Origin: JASJCP01 sp051155735
GTDB lineage: Bacteria; Cyanobacteriota; Cyanobacteriia; Cyanobacteriales; Xenococcaceae
NCBI GenBank assembly: GCA_051155735.1
Contig: DAXETX010000125.1
Span: forward strand, 1-45,693
Length of the DNA stretch: 45,693 nucleotides
Reading direction: 5' to 3'
Shown one piece after another: positions 23,830 to 32,891 of the stretch (within the stretch, counting starts at the first letter, position 1; each line of letters starts with the position of its first letter). The position numbers and the translations under genes are program-made. The notes below the pieces were generated by a model, which was not told the origin of the DNA, made no database searches, and saw only the letters and a list, made by a program, of their open reading frames with translations.

Positions 23830-26544
23830 CTATTGTAGCAAGATATTTTTCAGTTGTTGGGTAAAAGCTGATGGAGAACATTGAGATTCTACTTTTGCTA
23901 AAGCATTATTTCTTAATTTTTGCCACAAAAGCTGATCTTGATAGAGCCTCATACATTGAAAAGCAAAATCTTGAACATCATCTGCTACTAATAAATCTTG
24001 TTCATGTTGCCATTCTAATTGTTTAGCAATTAAAGATGTCGTAATAATAGGTAATCCATAAGCAGCAGCTTCGTGTACTTTGTGAGGAATACCGGCAGCA
24101 AACCTGGTAGGTGCAATAAATAACCGTGATGAATTATAAAATTCTAATAAATCTTCAACTTTCCCTGGCATTTTAATTGACGAATTATTTAGTTTCGCTA
24201 TCTTTTCTTTGATTTCTGGAACAGAGTTATTACCAACAACAGTTAAATTTATGTTAGTATCTAGCTCTTTTTGAATAATCGGTAATATTGCCTCGCAAAA
24301 CCAGATAATTGAATCGGCATTAGGAGATTGTAAATCGTAAATCGCACCGACAAATAAAATGTCTTTTCTTTCAGTAAACTGTTTAGGAGTAGGAAAAGTT
24401 GCTAGAGAATGACCTAAAACTTCTATATTACTATAGCCATACTCGATAAATTTTTCTTTTTCTGTAGAAGATACCGATACTATTAAATTACTATGACTAG
24501 CTAAAGCTAATTCTTCTCGAATTTTTTGCTGTTTTGTTGCTGTTGTTGGTGGATTATTTTGCAATTCTTGATAAGCAAAATCTCTCAGGCAATACACAGC
24601 TTCAGCATCATAGATAATGTTAGTATTTTTGATTAAATTTTGCTGATTTAAAATTGAGTTTAAGTAACTCATATTATGGGGACGACTCACGAAAACTATC
24701 TCATAAAAGTTTTGTCTTGTTTCTAAAAAATCTTTTAATTTTTGTAATCCCCAATCTTGGATAATTTCTACATTATTGGCAATATCATGATAAATTTTTG
24801 ACCATTTTTCTTGATAACTAACATCTGTCGCATAAAAAGTGACTAAATAACCCAAATCACTCATTGTATTGAGTATTTTATGGCTACGAGTATAACCTGA
24901 ACCCAAATAAGGGTGAGGAATTCGATCATCGATAAATAAAATAGATTTGCGATCGCCTTTTTTTCTACTAGCAACTAAAATGTTGGTAAGATCGGGAGTA
25001 AATTGTGCTTGTAGCCAGTCTTGATGTTTCGTCTTAAAAATATGTTGATTTCTTTTTTGGAGTTCTATCGCATTATCCTGCTTTTTAGAACTAGCAAATT
25101 CATAGTGAAGTATTGCTACTTTAGGGTCATAAATAATTTTTTTTCCAGCTTTATTTAGTCTGACACAATAGTCAGTTTCTTCGTAATAAGCTGGCTGATA
25201 AGCTTCATCAAATTTACCCAATTCTAGAAATAAATTACGAGGAGTTAGTAAAGATGCCCCAGAACAATAGTCAACTTCTCGTTGAAACATATATTGAGAT
25301 GCTTCTGGATTATCACCTCGACCATAACCTAAACAAGAACCGTCGCGCCAGATAATACTTCCTGCTTCTTGTAGAGTACCATCAGGCAAAATAATTTTAC
25401 CGCCTACTGCACCAATATTTGGATCTGCATCAATGATTGTTACCGCAGCATCAAGACTGTTGCCTAATATTTGAGTATCATTATTAAGGAATAATAGATA
25501 TTTTCCTGTGGCTACGTCACTGGCTTGATTAGCTGCTAATAAAAAATGACAGTTTTTGGAATTATGAATAATTTTCGCACCGTCAATACTGTCTAATAAT
25601 TGAGGAGTATAATCATTGGAATTATTATCAACAATAATTACTTCTAAAGATTTAAAGCTATTATGTAAGATTGAATGCAAACAACTTAAGGTTAGTTCTG
25701 CTCTATTATATAAAACTAGAATAATACTTAATAAAGGTTTTTCTACAGGGATAAATTCGAGCTTTTCTCTAGAAAAAAGGAATTTTTGCAGCTTAATGTT
25801 ATTAATAGTATCTAAAATTTGTTTGGCTTGCTGTAATCGCAGTTCTGGGGTTAAATTAGCTGTAGTTTTAGCTTCTAATGTCTGATTTCTCTGAAGTATT
25901 TTGTCTAATTCGAGTTGAGAGGGAGTAAAATCTGGTTGAATTTGTAAACTAGTTTGGTAAGCGACAATCGCTTCATCAAGTTTTTGCTGTGCTACTAAAG
26001 CCTTACCTAATTTAAAATATAATTCAAAATTACGCGGTTCTAATTCTAATGCTTGATAATAATTATGAAGCTCTTGAGGATTAGTTTCAATCAAAGCTAG
26101 ATAATCAGATAAGATTTTTTGTTTATCTTTAGAGGCGCGTTGATAAAAAGCATCACCTAATTTTTGATAAATCTCTGGTAGGTTAGGATTAATATTTAAA
26201 GCTTGTTGATAAGCAATTATGGCATCTTCCCATTGTTCTAGTTTTACTGCTGCTTCAGCCAAGTTGTAATAAAACCAGTCTTGATTAGGATCTATCTCTA
26301 ATCCTTGACGATAAATATCAATTGCGTTTTGCCAGAGAGAACTCTCTAATAATAGCTGTCCCCAGTCTTGATATAGGCTAATACTTTTGGGGTTGACACT
26401 ATGAGCTTTTTGATAATAAGCAATTGCTGATTCTATTTCGCCCAATTGTTGATATTTTTTAGCTTTTTCTAAATAAGCTTGAAATTGTTTAATTTGAGCA
26501 ATAGATAAATTATTCGAGGTAGGTAATTGATTATTTAGCGACAT
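23830..26544 (-). CDS. TPR protein with GT2 and GT4 glycosyltransferase domains
   Basis: A 904-residue bifunctional glycosyltransferase. About residues 20-215 are TPR repeats (for example AIAYYQKAHSVNP, AIDIYRQGLEIDPN, AIIAYQQALNINPN). A GT2 domain follows (about 270-490) with LLSIILVLYNRAELTL, the nucleotide-sugar motif IIVDNNSND and the metal-binding LFLNNDTQ, then an acceptor part with YYEETDYCVRLNKAGKK. The last 390 residues are a GT4-type GT-B domain (SILFIDDRIPHPYLGSGYTR, ILFVGAIYDLQSPNADSI, FIAPTRFAAGIPHKVHEAAA). The 5' end overlaps the previous gene by 10 bases, so the two TPR-glycosyltransferases are probably made together. Two transferases on one chain suggest consecutive sugar additions. 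TPRs may bind the protein or enzyme partners. No membrane helix is evident. Confidence 0.88.
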   Translation of the reverse strand: MSLNNQLPTSNNLSIAQIKQFQAYLEKAKKYQQLGEIESAIAYYQKAHSVNPKSISLYQDWGQLLLESSLWQNAIDIYRQGLEIDPNQDWFYYNLAEAAVKLEQWEDAIIAYQQALNINPNLPEIYQKLGDAFYQRASKDKQKILSDYLALIETNPQELHNYYQALELEPRNFELYFKLGKALVAQQKLDEAIVAYQTSLQIQPDFTPSQLELDKILQRNQTLEAKTTANLTPELRLQQAKQILDTINNIKLQKFLFSREKLEFIPVEKPLLSIILVLYNRAELTLSCLHSILHNSFKSLEVIIVDNNSNDYTPQLLDSIDGAKIIHNSKNCHFLLAANQASDVATGKYLLFLNNDTQILGNSLDAAVTIIDADPNIGAVGGKIILPDGTLQEAGSIIWRDGSCLGYGRGDNPEASQYMFQREVDYCSGASLLTPRNLFLELGKFDEAYQPAYYEETDYCVRLNKAGKKIIYDPKVAILHYEFASSKKQDNAIELQKRNQHIFKTKHQDWLQAQFTPDLTNILVASRKKGDRKSILFIDDRIPHPYLGSGYTRSHKILNTMSDLGYLVTFYATDVSYQEKWSKIYHDIANNVEIIQDWGLQKLKDFLETRQNFYEIVFVSRPHNMSYLNSILNQQNLIKNTNIIYDAEAVYCLRDFAYQELQNNPPTTATKQQKIREELALASHSNLIVSVSSTEKEKFIEYGYSNIEVLGHSLATFPTPKQFTERKDILFVGAIYDLQSPNADSIIWFCEAILPIIQKELDTNINLTVVGNNSVPEIKEKIAKLNNSSIKMPGKVEDLLEFYNSSRLFIAPTRFAAGIPHKVHEAAAYGLPIITTSLIAKQLEWQHEQDLLVADDVQDFAFQCMRLYQDQLLWQKLRNNALAKVESQCSPSAFTQQLKNILLQ

Positions 26545-29318
26545 TGTAATTGAATTGTGCCAAGAACAATAGTCATTGTATTGGCTAATTTGGCTTGTAG
26601 GATTAGATAACCGTTGAGTGGTAATAAATTACTTGATAAGGTGAGATGAAACCCGCTATTTTTACTAGTAGGTATATGAGGATAAACTTGTGCCACATCA
26701 TCTCTAAATTGATTAATTGCGGTAGAATTAAGTACCTTACCATTACCTATTACTTCTAAAGCGATCGCATCAGCGATTCGACCGACTACCCAACCTATGA
26801 TATCCAGAGAATTAGTTTTTAGACACCCTATTTGGGGTTGATCGATAAAAAATCCCCATAATTCCGCTTCTGAGACTGCTGCTAAAACGACTGAAATTAC
26901 TTCAAGTTGAGGATTAAGGTTGAGACTGTGATCTTCTTTTTGTTTACTAAGATGAATGTTATAACAGGGGTCTTGGCGAATAATCTGTCCCCAAGTTTTT
27001 GCCATGTAAGCTATTTCCTGTTGAATTCGTTGTTGTTTTTCAGGAGTATCGTCTTGTTGACGAGTTTGAGACTCATAGTGATATAGTTTGACGTGAGGTA
27101 AAAAGATGTTGTTATAGCCTTGTTGTTTAAGTTTAAGGCAAAAGTCCACATCGTTGTAAGCTACTGCTAAGTTGGAATTAAAACCACCTACTGCGGTAAA
27201 AACCTCGTGACGACACATTAAACAAGCTGCGGTAACAGCAGAATAATTGGTAGTGGTGAGTCGCCCAGCAACATTACTAACTGATAGATTCCGATAACTA
27301 TGTCCCGCTATTCCTGTAACCCCTAAAATCACTCCTGCGTGTTGAATGCGTTCATCAGGATAAAATAATAAAGTACCTACCGCACCGATAGAATTTCGTT
27401 GTGCTTGTTCGATCATCGCCTCCAGCCAATCAGGAGAGATCACAACAGTGTCATCATTGAGAAACAAGAGATATTTACCCGAAGCCTGACTCACCGCTGC
27501 GTTATTTAACTGGGAATAATTAAAAGCAATATCTAGCTTGATAGTGCGTAATTGATTGGGGTATTGTTTTTCCCAAGATGCAATAGTTGCTAAAGCTTCT
27601 GGTTCATTACTACCATTGTCAACTAAAATCACTTCGTAATGATGATAGGTACTCAAGTTAAAAATTGAGGCTAAACAGCGATCGAGGATTTTTCCTTGAT
27701 TACGAGTCGGAATAATAATGCTAACTAAAGCCTGTTCCCTAATTTTGTAGCGTATTGTTTTAATTTCAGGAAATTTGGCATTATCTATCACTTTTCCAGG
27801 TTCACCGCGTCGTTCTAAAGCTGCGGTAATAACTTTTGTACTAGCTTCAGGAGCAATTTTGTCAGAACGATGGGCAATAATAGCAGTGATATGTCTAATA
27901 TTAGTAGTTGTTTCAGTAAGTCGCAAGAGCAAATCGTAAATATATCCCTGATGATAATCGCTGCTAAAACCGCCAACACTCTCTACCAAGTCGCGACGAC
28001 ACCAGACTACAGCACCAAAATAATTACGAGATAATAAAAGATCGGGACACCAATCTGGTTTTAACCAAGGTTGAGTCAGAGAATTATCTGCTGCTAGTCG
28101 ATCTTCATCACCATAAATAATGTCTGGATTATCTTGCTGTTCCAGAGCTAAAATTAATTCCCACAGTGCATCAGGAGTTAAAATAGTTTCTGCTTGCAAC
28201 AGCGTCAGATATTCTCCCTGCGCCATCGCTAAAGCTTGATTTGCCAGATGTCCTAAATCTGTTGCTGCTGCTGTTTGCCACTTAATACGGCGATCGCCAT
28301 TACTATATTCTCTCACAATTTTGGCTAGCTGTTTTTGACGAGACGCGAGTAATAATGAAGCGGAAGTTGCTTCTTGCCAGACTATCAATAGTTCCCAGAA
28401 AGGATAAACTTGTCTTTGTAGCGAAATAATCGTCGCTTCTAGATTGTCCCAGGCTTCTAAAGGCAACAGAATACTAATCAGTGGTTTAGAGTTTAACTGT
28501 GCAACTATCAGACAAATTTGGCGTAAATCTGCTGTTGTGCGAGTATGATACTTGCGCCACAAAGCATAATTAGCATCGGGAATTCTAAATTCAGGAATTG
28601 CTGGATATAATTGACTTCTCTGGTAAGTAATCTCGGTTAAAAAAGCCGTGTAATCTGGCTCTTTAGCTTGAAAATCTACTCCATAGCTAGCATAAACAAA
28701 AGCTTGGTCTAAATTACCTTGCTGCGCCAAAATTTGGCTAATTTTGAGATAAACTGCCTCTCGATCTTCGGCAGTAGCTACCACTTGAAGATAATAATCA
28801 ACCGCAGCTGTTAAATCTAACTTCGCTCTAGCAGACAAAGCAGCTGCTAATTTTACTGCGATTGAAGCTAAACTAGGTTGTAATTGTAACGCTGTCTGGT
28901 AAATTGCGATCGCCTCATCCCACTTTTCTTGTGGTGCTAAAGCCTCTCCTAAATACTCATAAGCGACAGTAACATCTGGCTTAAGCTGAATTGCCTGGCG
29001 AAAAAAAGTCTCAGCCTCAGCAAAAAGCTCTAATTTTAATAGTACTTTGCCCAGATTAAGATAAGCAGTTATAGCGCGATCGTTGAGTTTAATCGCTTGT
29101 TGATATGCGCCAATCGCCTCATCCCAAACTTCTAGCTGAACTAGAATATCCCCCCATTCTTGATAAACTTCCCAAGTTGAGTAACCTAAGTCTATCGCTT
29201 GTTGATAAGCAGCTTGGGCTGCTGTCCATTGCTGCTGTTGGGCAAAATTTTTCCCTTGAAGATAATGAAACTCGCCAGGATCGGGATTTTTGGCTGCTAG
29301 GTTGCGATCGCTATCCAT
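26535..29318 (-). CDS. TPR protein with two GT2 domains and C-terminal accessory module
   Basis: A 927-residue glycosyltransferase. TPR repeats fill about residues 15-235 (AYQQAIDLGYSTWEVYQEWG, AIGAYQQAIKLNDRAITAYL). Two GT2 domains follow: the first (about 285-500) starts KPLISILLPLEAWDNL and has DIIYGDEDRL, the second (about 535-780) has ALVSIIIPTRNQGKILDRCL, VILVDNGSNEPEA, LFLNDDTVV and AYNDVDFCLKLKQQGY. The two-domain layout is like O-antigen-type rhamnosyltransferases. Residues about 820-927 form the beta-rich module shared with the 383-residue sulfotransferase (LDIIGWVVGRIADAIALEV, STAINQFRDDVAQVYP, SGFHLTL). The gene begins right after a terminator-like hairpin (29331-29355), so it may start its own transcript. 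Confidence 0.88.
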   Translation of the reverse strand: MDSDRNLAAKNPDPGEFHYLQGKNFAQQQQWTAAQAAYQQAIDLGYSTWEVYQEWGDILVQLEVWDEAIGAYQQAIKLNDRAITAYLNLGKVLLKLELFAEAETFFRQAIQLKPDVTVAYEYLGEALAPQEKWDEAIAIYQTALQLQPSLASIAVKLAAALSARAKLDLTAAVDYYLQVVATAEDREAVYLKISQILAQQGNLDQAFVYASYGVDFQAKEPDYTAFLTEITYQRSQLYPAIPEFRIPDANYALWRKYHTRTTADLRQICLIVAQLNSKPLISILLPLEAWDNLEATIISLQRQVYPFWELLIVWQEATSASLLLASRQKQLAKIVREYSNGDRRIKWQTAAATDLGHLANQALAMAQGEYLTLLQAETILTPDALWELILALEQQDNPDIIYGDEDRLAADNSLTQPWLKPDWCPDLLLSRNYFGAVVWCRRDLVESVGGFSSDYHQGYIYDLLLRLTETTTNIRHITAIIAHRSDKIAPEASTKVITAALERRGEPGKVIDNAKFPEIKTIRYKIREQALVSIIIPTRNQGKILDRCLASIFNLSTYHHYEVILVDNGSNEPEALATIASWEKQYPNQLRTIKLDIAFNYSQLNNAAVSQASGKYLLFLNDDTVVISPDWLEAMIEQAQRNSIGAVGTLLFYPDERIQHAGVILGVTGIAGHSYRNLSVSNVAGRLTTTNYSAVTAACLMCRHEVFTAVGGFNSNLAVAYNDVDFCLKLKQQGYNNIFLPHVKLYHYESQTRQQDDTPEKQQRIQQEIAYMAKTWGQIIRQDPCYNIHLSKQKEDHSLNLNPQLEVISVVLAAVSEAELWGFFIDQPQIGCLKTNSLDIIGWVVGRIADAIALEVIGNGKVLNSTAINQFRDDVAQVYPHIPTSKNSGFHLTLSSNLLPLNGYLILQAKLANTMTIVLGTIQLQCR

Positions 29319-29330
29319 ACTACTGATAAA

Positions 29331-29355
29331 GCAAAAAGACGGTTTAAAACCGTCT
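29331..29355 (-). terminator. Rho-independent terminator after the 431-residue GT4 gene
   Basis: Perfect inverted repeat AGACGGTTT / AAACCGTCT (29337-29345 and 29347-29355, 1-base centre). On the minus strand it is followed by TTTTTGC (29337 back to 29331). It lies 41 bases after the stop of the upstream glycosyltransferase gene and 13 bases before the next ATG, and would split the sugar/sulfate row into two transcription units. Confidence 0.72.
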
Positions 29356-29395
29356 GTTGGTGATTCTTCCCAATAATATAACCGCTAATTGTTAA

Positions 29396-30691
29396 TTAGA
29401 CTTGTAATAGCTTTAGTTTTGCCTTAAGCTGTTGCACTTCCAACTGAGATTTTTTTAACTCCTCTTGTAATTCTTGCGCCGTCTGCTTCCAAGCTTTAGC
29501 CTGTAATTCATTAGCTTGGCTCTGTTGATTTTCCAGAGCAATTTTACTCATGATATGCTCTACTCGATGGCGAATCTTTTTCCCGATAGTTGCTGGACTC
29601 AATTTTTCTTGCATTTCTCTTGCCCCTCTCAAACCAACCTGTTTAGCTGCTTCGTAGTTATGGAAAACATAGTGCATCAAAGCAGCAGTATGTTCGACAT
29701 TAGGGTCAGCCCAAATATTCCCTCTTTTATAAGAGCCACTATCCTGTAAAACTTTAACTAGGTCATAACTTACCAAGAAACTATTGCCAGTATTCATAAA
29801 CTCCACATTAGAAGAATAACCTGTAGCGATTACTGGTTTACCATAATACATTGCTTCTGCCATAGTTAAGCCAAAACCTTCGGCACGATGCAACGATACA
29901 TAACAGTCACAGTTATAAAATAAAGCATTGACCACTTCTTTGGGTAAGCGTGCATCAATAAATTGAATTGCAGGATGACTTTTCGCTGCTGCTTTTACCA
30001 TTTCTAGTTCTTCAGGATAGTGCTTAGAATTAGAAAACTTGATCATCAGCGTCACATCTTGATTAGTACTTCTAAAAGCCCGTTTAAAAGCTTCAATTAC
30101 TCCTAAAGGGTTCTTTCTGGCTAAAGTACTATGAAAATCAAACATAAACAGAAAGATAAATTTGTCCTTGGGGAAACAAGTTTCTTTGCCATCTTTACCA
30201 GGAAATACTGTCTCTTCCCGACTCAAAACAGGCGCAGGAAGATTAATACTATGCATAATTTTAACTACTGGTACAGGAGCAACTACCGATAAAGCCTCTG
30301 CACAATAACCACTAGGAACCCAGATTTCATCGTAATACTGAAATAGCCATTCCCATTCTTGAGGAAAAGTTGGCAATTCCCATGCCCAATAACCGATGTT
30401 ATATTTACCCTTAAGATAATCTGACCCAATATTATCTAAAAATTCGGGCATTGCTTCCGCGTTAAAGTTTAATAAATTAATAGCGTAAGGATTTTCATTA
30501 CTAAACTCGCTAGCAAAAGTATTATCACCATTGCCATGGCTAGAAGAATCAATATTACAGATAGAATGAGGGATATCTGCTGCTTTAATCGATCTAATTT
30601 GCGCCCTCGAACTCTCTCCTAAGCCAAATTCTCCTCGGACATATCCAACCACATTAATTCCCAATAAAGGCGTACCATTATTATTAACCAT
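29396..30691 (-). CDS. GT4 family glycosyltransferase with C-terminal coiled coil
   Basis: A 431-residue GT-B retaining glycosyltransferase. The N-terminal half has GINVVGYVRGEFGLGESSRA, a start shared by a clade of polysaccharide glycosyltransferases, and WAWELPTFPQEW; the C-terminal half has FIFLFMFDFHSTLARKNPLG and the nucleotide-sugar motif HRAEGFGLTMAEAMYYGKPV with the two Glu residues spaced as in GT4. The final 45 residues are a charged coiled coil (AQELQEELKKSQLEVQQLKA), which could anchor it to partners. There is no signal peptide. A terminator-like hairpin follows its stop. Sugar donor and acceptor are unknown. Confidence 0.88.
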   Translation of the reverse strand: MVNNNGTPLLGINVVGYVRGEFGLGESSRAQIRSIKAADIPHSICNIDSSSHGNGDNTFASEFSNENPYAINLLNFNAEAMPEFLDNIGSDYLKGKYNIGYWAWELPTFPQEWEWLFQYYDEIWVPSGYCAEALSVVAPVPVVKIMHSINLPAPVLSREETVFPGKDGKETCFPKDKFIFLFMFDFHSTLARKNPLGVIEAFKRAFRSTNQDVTLMIKFSNSKHYPEELEMVKAAAKSHPAIQFIDARLPKEVVNALFYNCDCYVSLHRAEGFGLTMAEAMYYGKPVIATGYSSNVEFMNTGNSFLVSYDLVKVLQDSGSYKRGNIWADPNVEHTAALMHYVFHNYEAAKQVGLRGAREMQEKLSPATIGKKIRHRVEHIMSKIALENQQSQANELQAKAWKQTAQELQEELKKSQLEVQQLKAKLKLLQV

Positions 30692-30752
30692 CGATCGAGA
30701 GTTCCTTAATATTTTAAATAATAACTATTCAAGATTTTTTAGTACCCATTAA

Positions 30753-30803
30753 ACCATAGTCTCATGATAATTAATTACCCTTTATTTCTTAAGAGACTAT
30801 GGT
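30753..30803. repeat. Intergenic inverted repeat
   Basis: Eleven-base arms (ACCATAGTCTC at 30753-30763 and GAGACTATGGT at 30793-30803) enclose an AT-rich 29-base loop containing TTAATTA. It sits between two minus-strand genes, 71 bases after the stop of the 230-residue sulfotransferase. Only a short T-run follows, so it is a weak terminator candidate; an operator or processing site is equally possible. Confidence 0.5.
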
Positions 30804-30873
30804 CAAGTCTCGCTCTTACAATCAAGCTTTGAAAGCCTAATATTAATCTGGGTTTCTCGTCCTAATTTTATGA

Positions 30874-31566
30874 TTAGGCACTAAAAAAACTTGCCCATTC
30901 TGTATCCTTAAACTTATCTTTTAATTCAGCATAATTAATCACAAAATCCGAAATTGGCGGATTATTTCTTTTACCAGTACCTGGTTGAAGCGGAAAAGGA
31001 GCTACTCCTAAAAATTCTTGCATTTTACTAGTAGTAGCTTCATATTCACTACACATCTGTTCGTAAGTAACCTGAAAAATTGGATGATTACTAAACCGTT
31101 CATTAAATTCTGCTACTTTGTTGCTTTGTCGTTTGAAATCTTGTTCTAATTGTTCTGGATCGAAAACCATCGGCTTGAGATCGGCTTGCTCCAAATTTTT
31201 AATTTGTTGTAGTTGTACTGATAAATAACGTTTCAAAAGATTTTCACGACTTAAACTAATCACATACAAATCTTCCATATCTCTGAGAATATCCCAAAGT
31301 CGAGGCCAATTACCAAATCTTGCACCGATACGATGCAAACAAAATCCTACCGCTTTTACTTCTGGGTCATAATCACAATAAATAAATTTATCTAACACCT
31401 GTTTGGCTGGCATACTGTCATCATAAGGATATTTCCCTTCTATATAGTCTGGGTTAAACATTTCCGTTAGACAAACTACATTAGGATGTGCCTCTAGGCT
31501 ACTTTTGAGCATATGAGTGCCAGAACGAGGCGAGGTTAGAAGCAAAAATTTACGATACTGTTTCAT
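30874..31566 (-). CDS. Small Stf0-type sulfotransferase
   Basis: A 230-residue PAPS-dependent sulfotransferase. The 5'-phosphosulfate loop is FLLLTSPRSGTHMLKSSLEA right at the N terminus; the 3'-phosphate motif is LYVISLSRENLLKRYLSVQL; ends with ISDFVINYAELKDKFKDTEW. Segments LTEMFNPDYIEG and GFCLHRIGARFG match the Stf0-like pattern. It is compact, with no accessory module, unlike the two other sulfotransferases of the row, so the three probably act on different positions or acceptors. Cytoplasmic by lack of signal peptide. It is 80 bases after the GT4 gene starting at 32861 and 182 bases before the next GT4 gene. Confidence 0.85.
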   Translation of the reverse strand: MKQYRKFLLLTSPRSGTHMLKSSLEAHPNVVCLTEMFNPDYIEGKYPYDDSMPAKQVLDKFIYCDYDPEVKAVGFCLHRIGARFGNWPRLWDILRDMEDLYVISLSRENLLKRYLSVQLQQIKNLEQADLKPMVFDPEQLEQDFKRQSNKVAEFNERFSNHPIFQVTYEQMCSEYEATTSKMQEFLGVAPFPLQPGTGKRNNPPISDFVINYAELKDKFKDTEWASFFSA

Positions 31567-31646
31567 CTTTTTCTTTTAAAGTTTGTGGTAAGTTTAGCAT
31601 CAAATCAGCGAGACTTTGGGTAGCTAATTTATTAGTTTATTAGGCT

Positions 31647-32861
31647 CTAAGCAGTTAAGCTCCAAGACTTAAACTGACCTGATATTTTATGAGCAATTAT
31701 ACTCCAATCAAAATTGTTTTTAATATGTTTTCTGACATTTTCGATTCTAACTTTTTTATTGACAATATTTTCTTTTTGACAAGTTATAATCAATTCGGGA
31801 AATTGCCAAACATCTCCAATTAAACAGTGTTTTTCTGGTTCTATATTTAAGCTTTTAACGCCAAATTTAGTTGAAACTACGGGGATACCTTGGCAAAAAT
31901 ATTCTAAGGTAATTGATTGACTTTCCGAACTTTTCCTCACTGGTTTAAGCGCAACATCCGCTAGACTGAGAATAATCGATTTAGTTTTTTCATCAGTATT
32001 AGGAATAAAACCGACGTTAGGAGGGGTTAATCTCGGATCGAAGAATACTCCTACGTCTCCTAACAGTAAAAAATTCACATTTTGCAGTTTCGACGCAATA
32101 TTTAAAATCGAGCGAGCTTCATCCGCATTGTGAGGACTTCCTGTACCCGTAAAAACTGCCAAAAAGCTGGCTTTAAAACCTAATTTTTCTTTATTAACCA
32201 ATCTTTGTTCATAAGAAGTGAACTTAATGCGTTCGGTATCAATACCATTGGGAACGTAGATTACTTTACTCGATTCTACATTGGGCAATTGAGCGATACT
32301 TCGCGCGTCGTGTTGCGAAGAAGTAATAATCAGATCGCTAACTTTGGCGCATTTAGCTTCAACTTCACAAACAGCCTCCCAAAACTCTTGCCCTATTTCA
32401 TTTTCTGGTAATAATTGTCTTTTAAGTTCTGTTTCGAGTCCACTCGCTTCATACCAGATCGGTTTGTTACTAACTTCTCGAATGGCAGGAAAGAGATAGG
32501 GTTGATAGGTAAGCACAAAATTAGCACTTTTAGCGGATTTCTTCAACCCTTGAAGATATTTGGGGCTGAGTGTATATAGTTTTAAGAGAGTGGCATCTGC
32601 GACATTAGCTCCTAATTTTTGGACTAATTCTATTTCTGCTTGCTGATGACGCGGAGATTTTGGCACTCTTGTTTCGGTGAACCCAGGAGCAATAATACCC
32701 TGAAAAGCTGGTTCTCCAGCATTTCCTAAAGACACAATCTCAATGTCAAAATCTTGAGCTAAATGACGATAAAGATGAAAAATCCGACGAGAGCGGACAT
32801 TACTAGGCGGAAAAACCGCAAAAGGAACGGCTAGAGTGATTTTTGGGCGTTTTGATATCAT
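31647..32861 (-). CDS. GT4 family glycosyltransferase
   Basis: A 404-residue GT-B fold glycosyltransferase. N-terminal acceptor domain: ITLAVPFAVFPPSNVRSRRI, a loop typical for enzymes of this fold, then YLQGLKKSAKSANFVLTYQP. C-terminal donor domain: KVIYVPNGIDTERIKF, FLAVFTGTGSPHNADEAR, then SITLEYFCQGIPVVSTKFGV where the second Glu of the EX7E motif sits in LEYF. No membrane helix. It lies 30 bases after the DUF4214 gene on the same strand, close enough for one transcript. Donor and acceptor are unknown. Confidence 0.85.
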   Translation of the reverse strand: MISKRPKITLAVPFAVFPPSNVRSRRIFHLYRHLAQDFDIEIVSLGNAGEPAFQGIIAPGFTETRVPKSPRHQQAEIELVQKLGANVADATLLKLYTLSPKYLQGLKKSAKSANFVLTYQPYLFPAIREVSNKPIWYEASGLETELKRQLLPENEIGQEFWEAVCEVEAKCAKVSDLIITSSQHDARSIAQLPNVESSKVIYVPNGIDTERIKFTSYEQRLVNKEKLGFKASFLAVFTGTGSPHNADEARSILNIASKLQNVNFLLLGDVGVFFDPRLTPPNVGFIPNTDEKTKSIILSLADVALKPVRKSSESQSITLEYFCQGIPVVSTKFGVKSLNIEPEKHCLIGDVWQFPELIITCQKENIVNKKVRIENVRKHIKNNFDWSIIAHKISGQFKSWSLTA

Positions 32862-32891
32862 GGGACTTGATCAAAGCGATCGCATTAAAGT

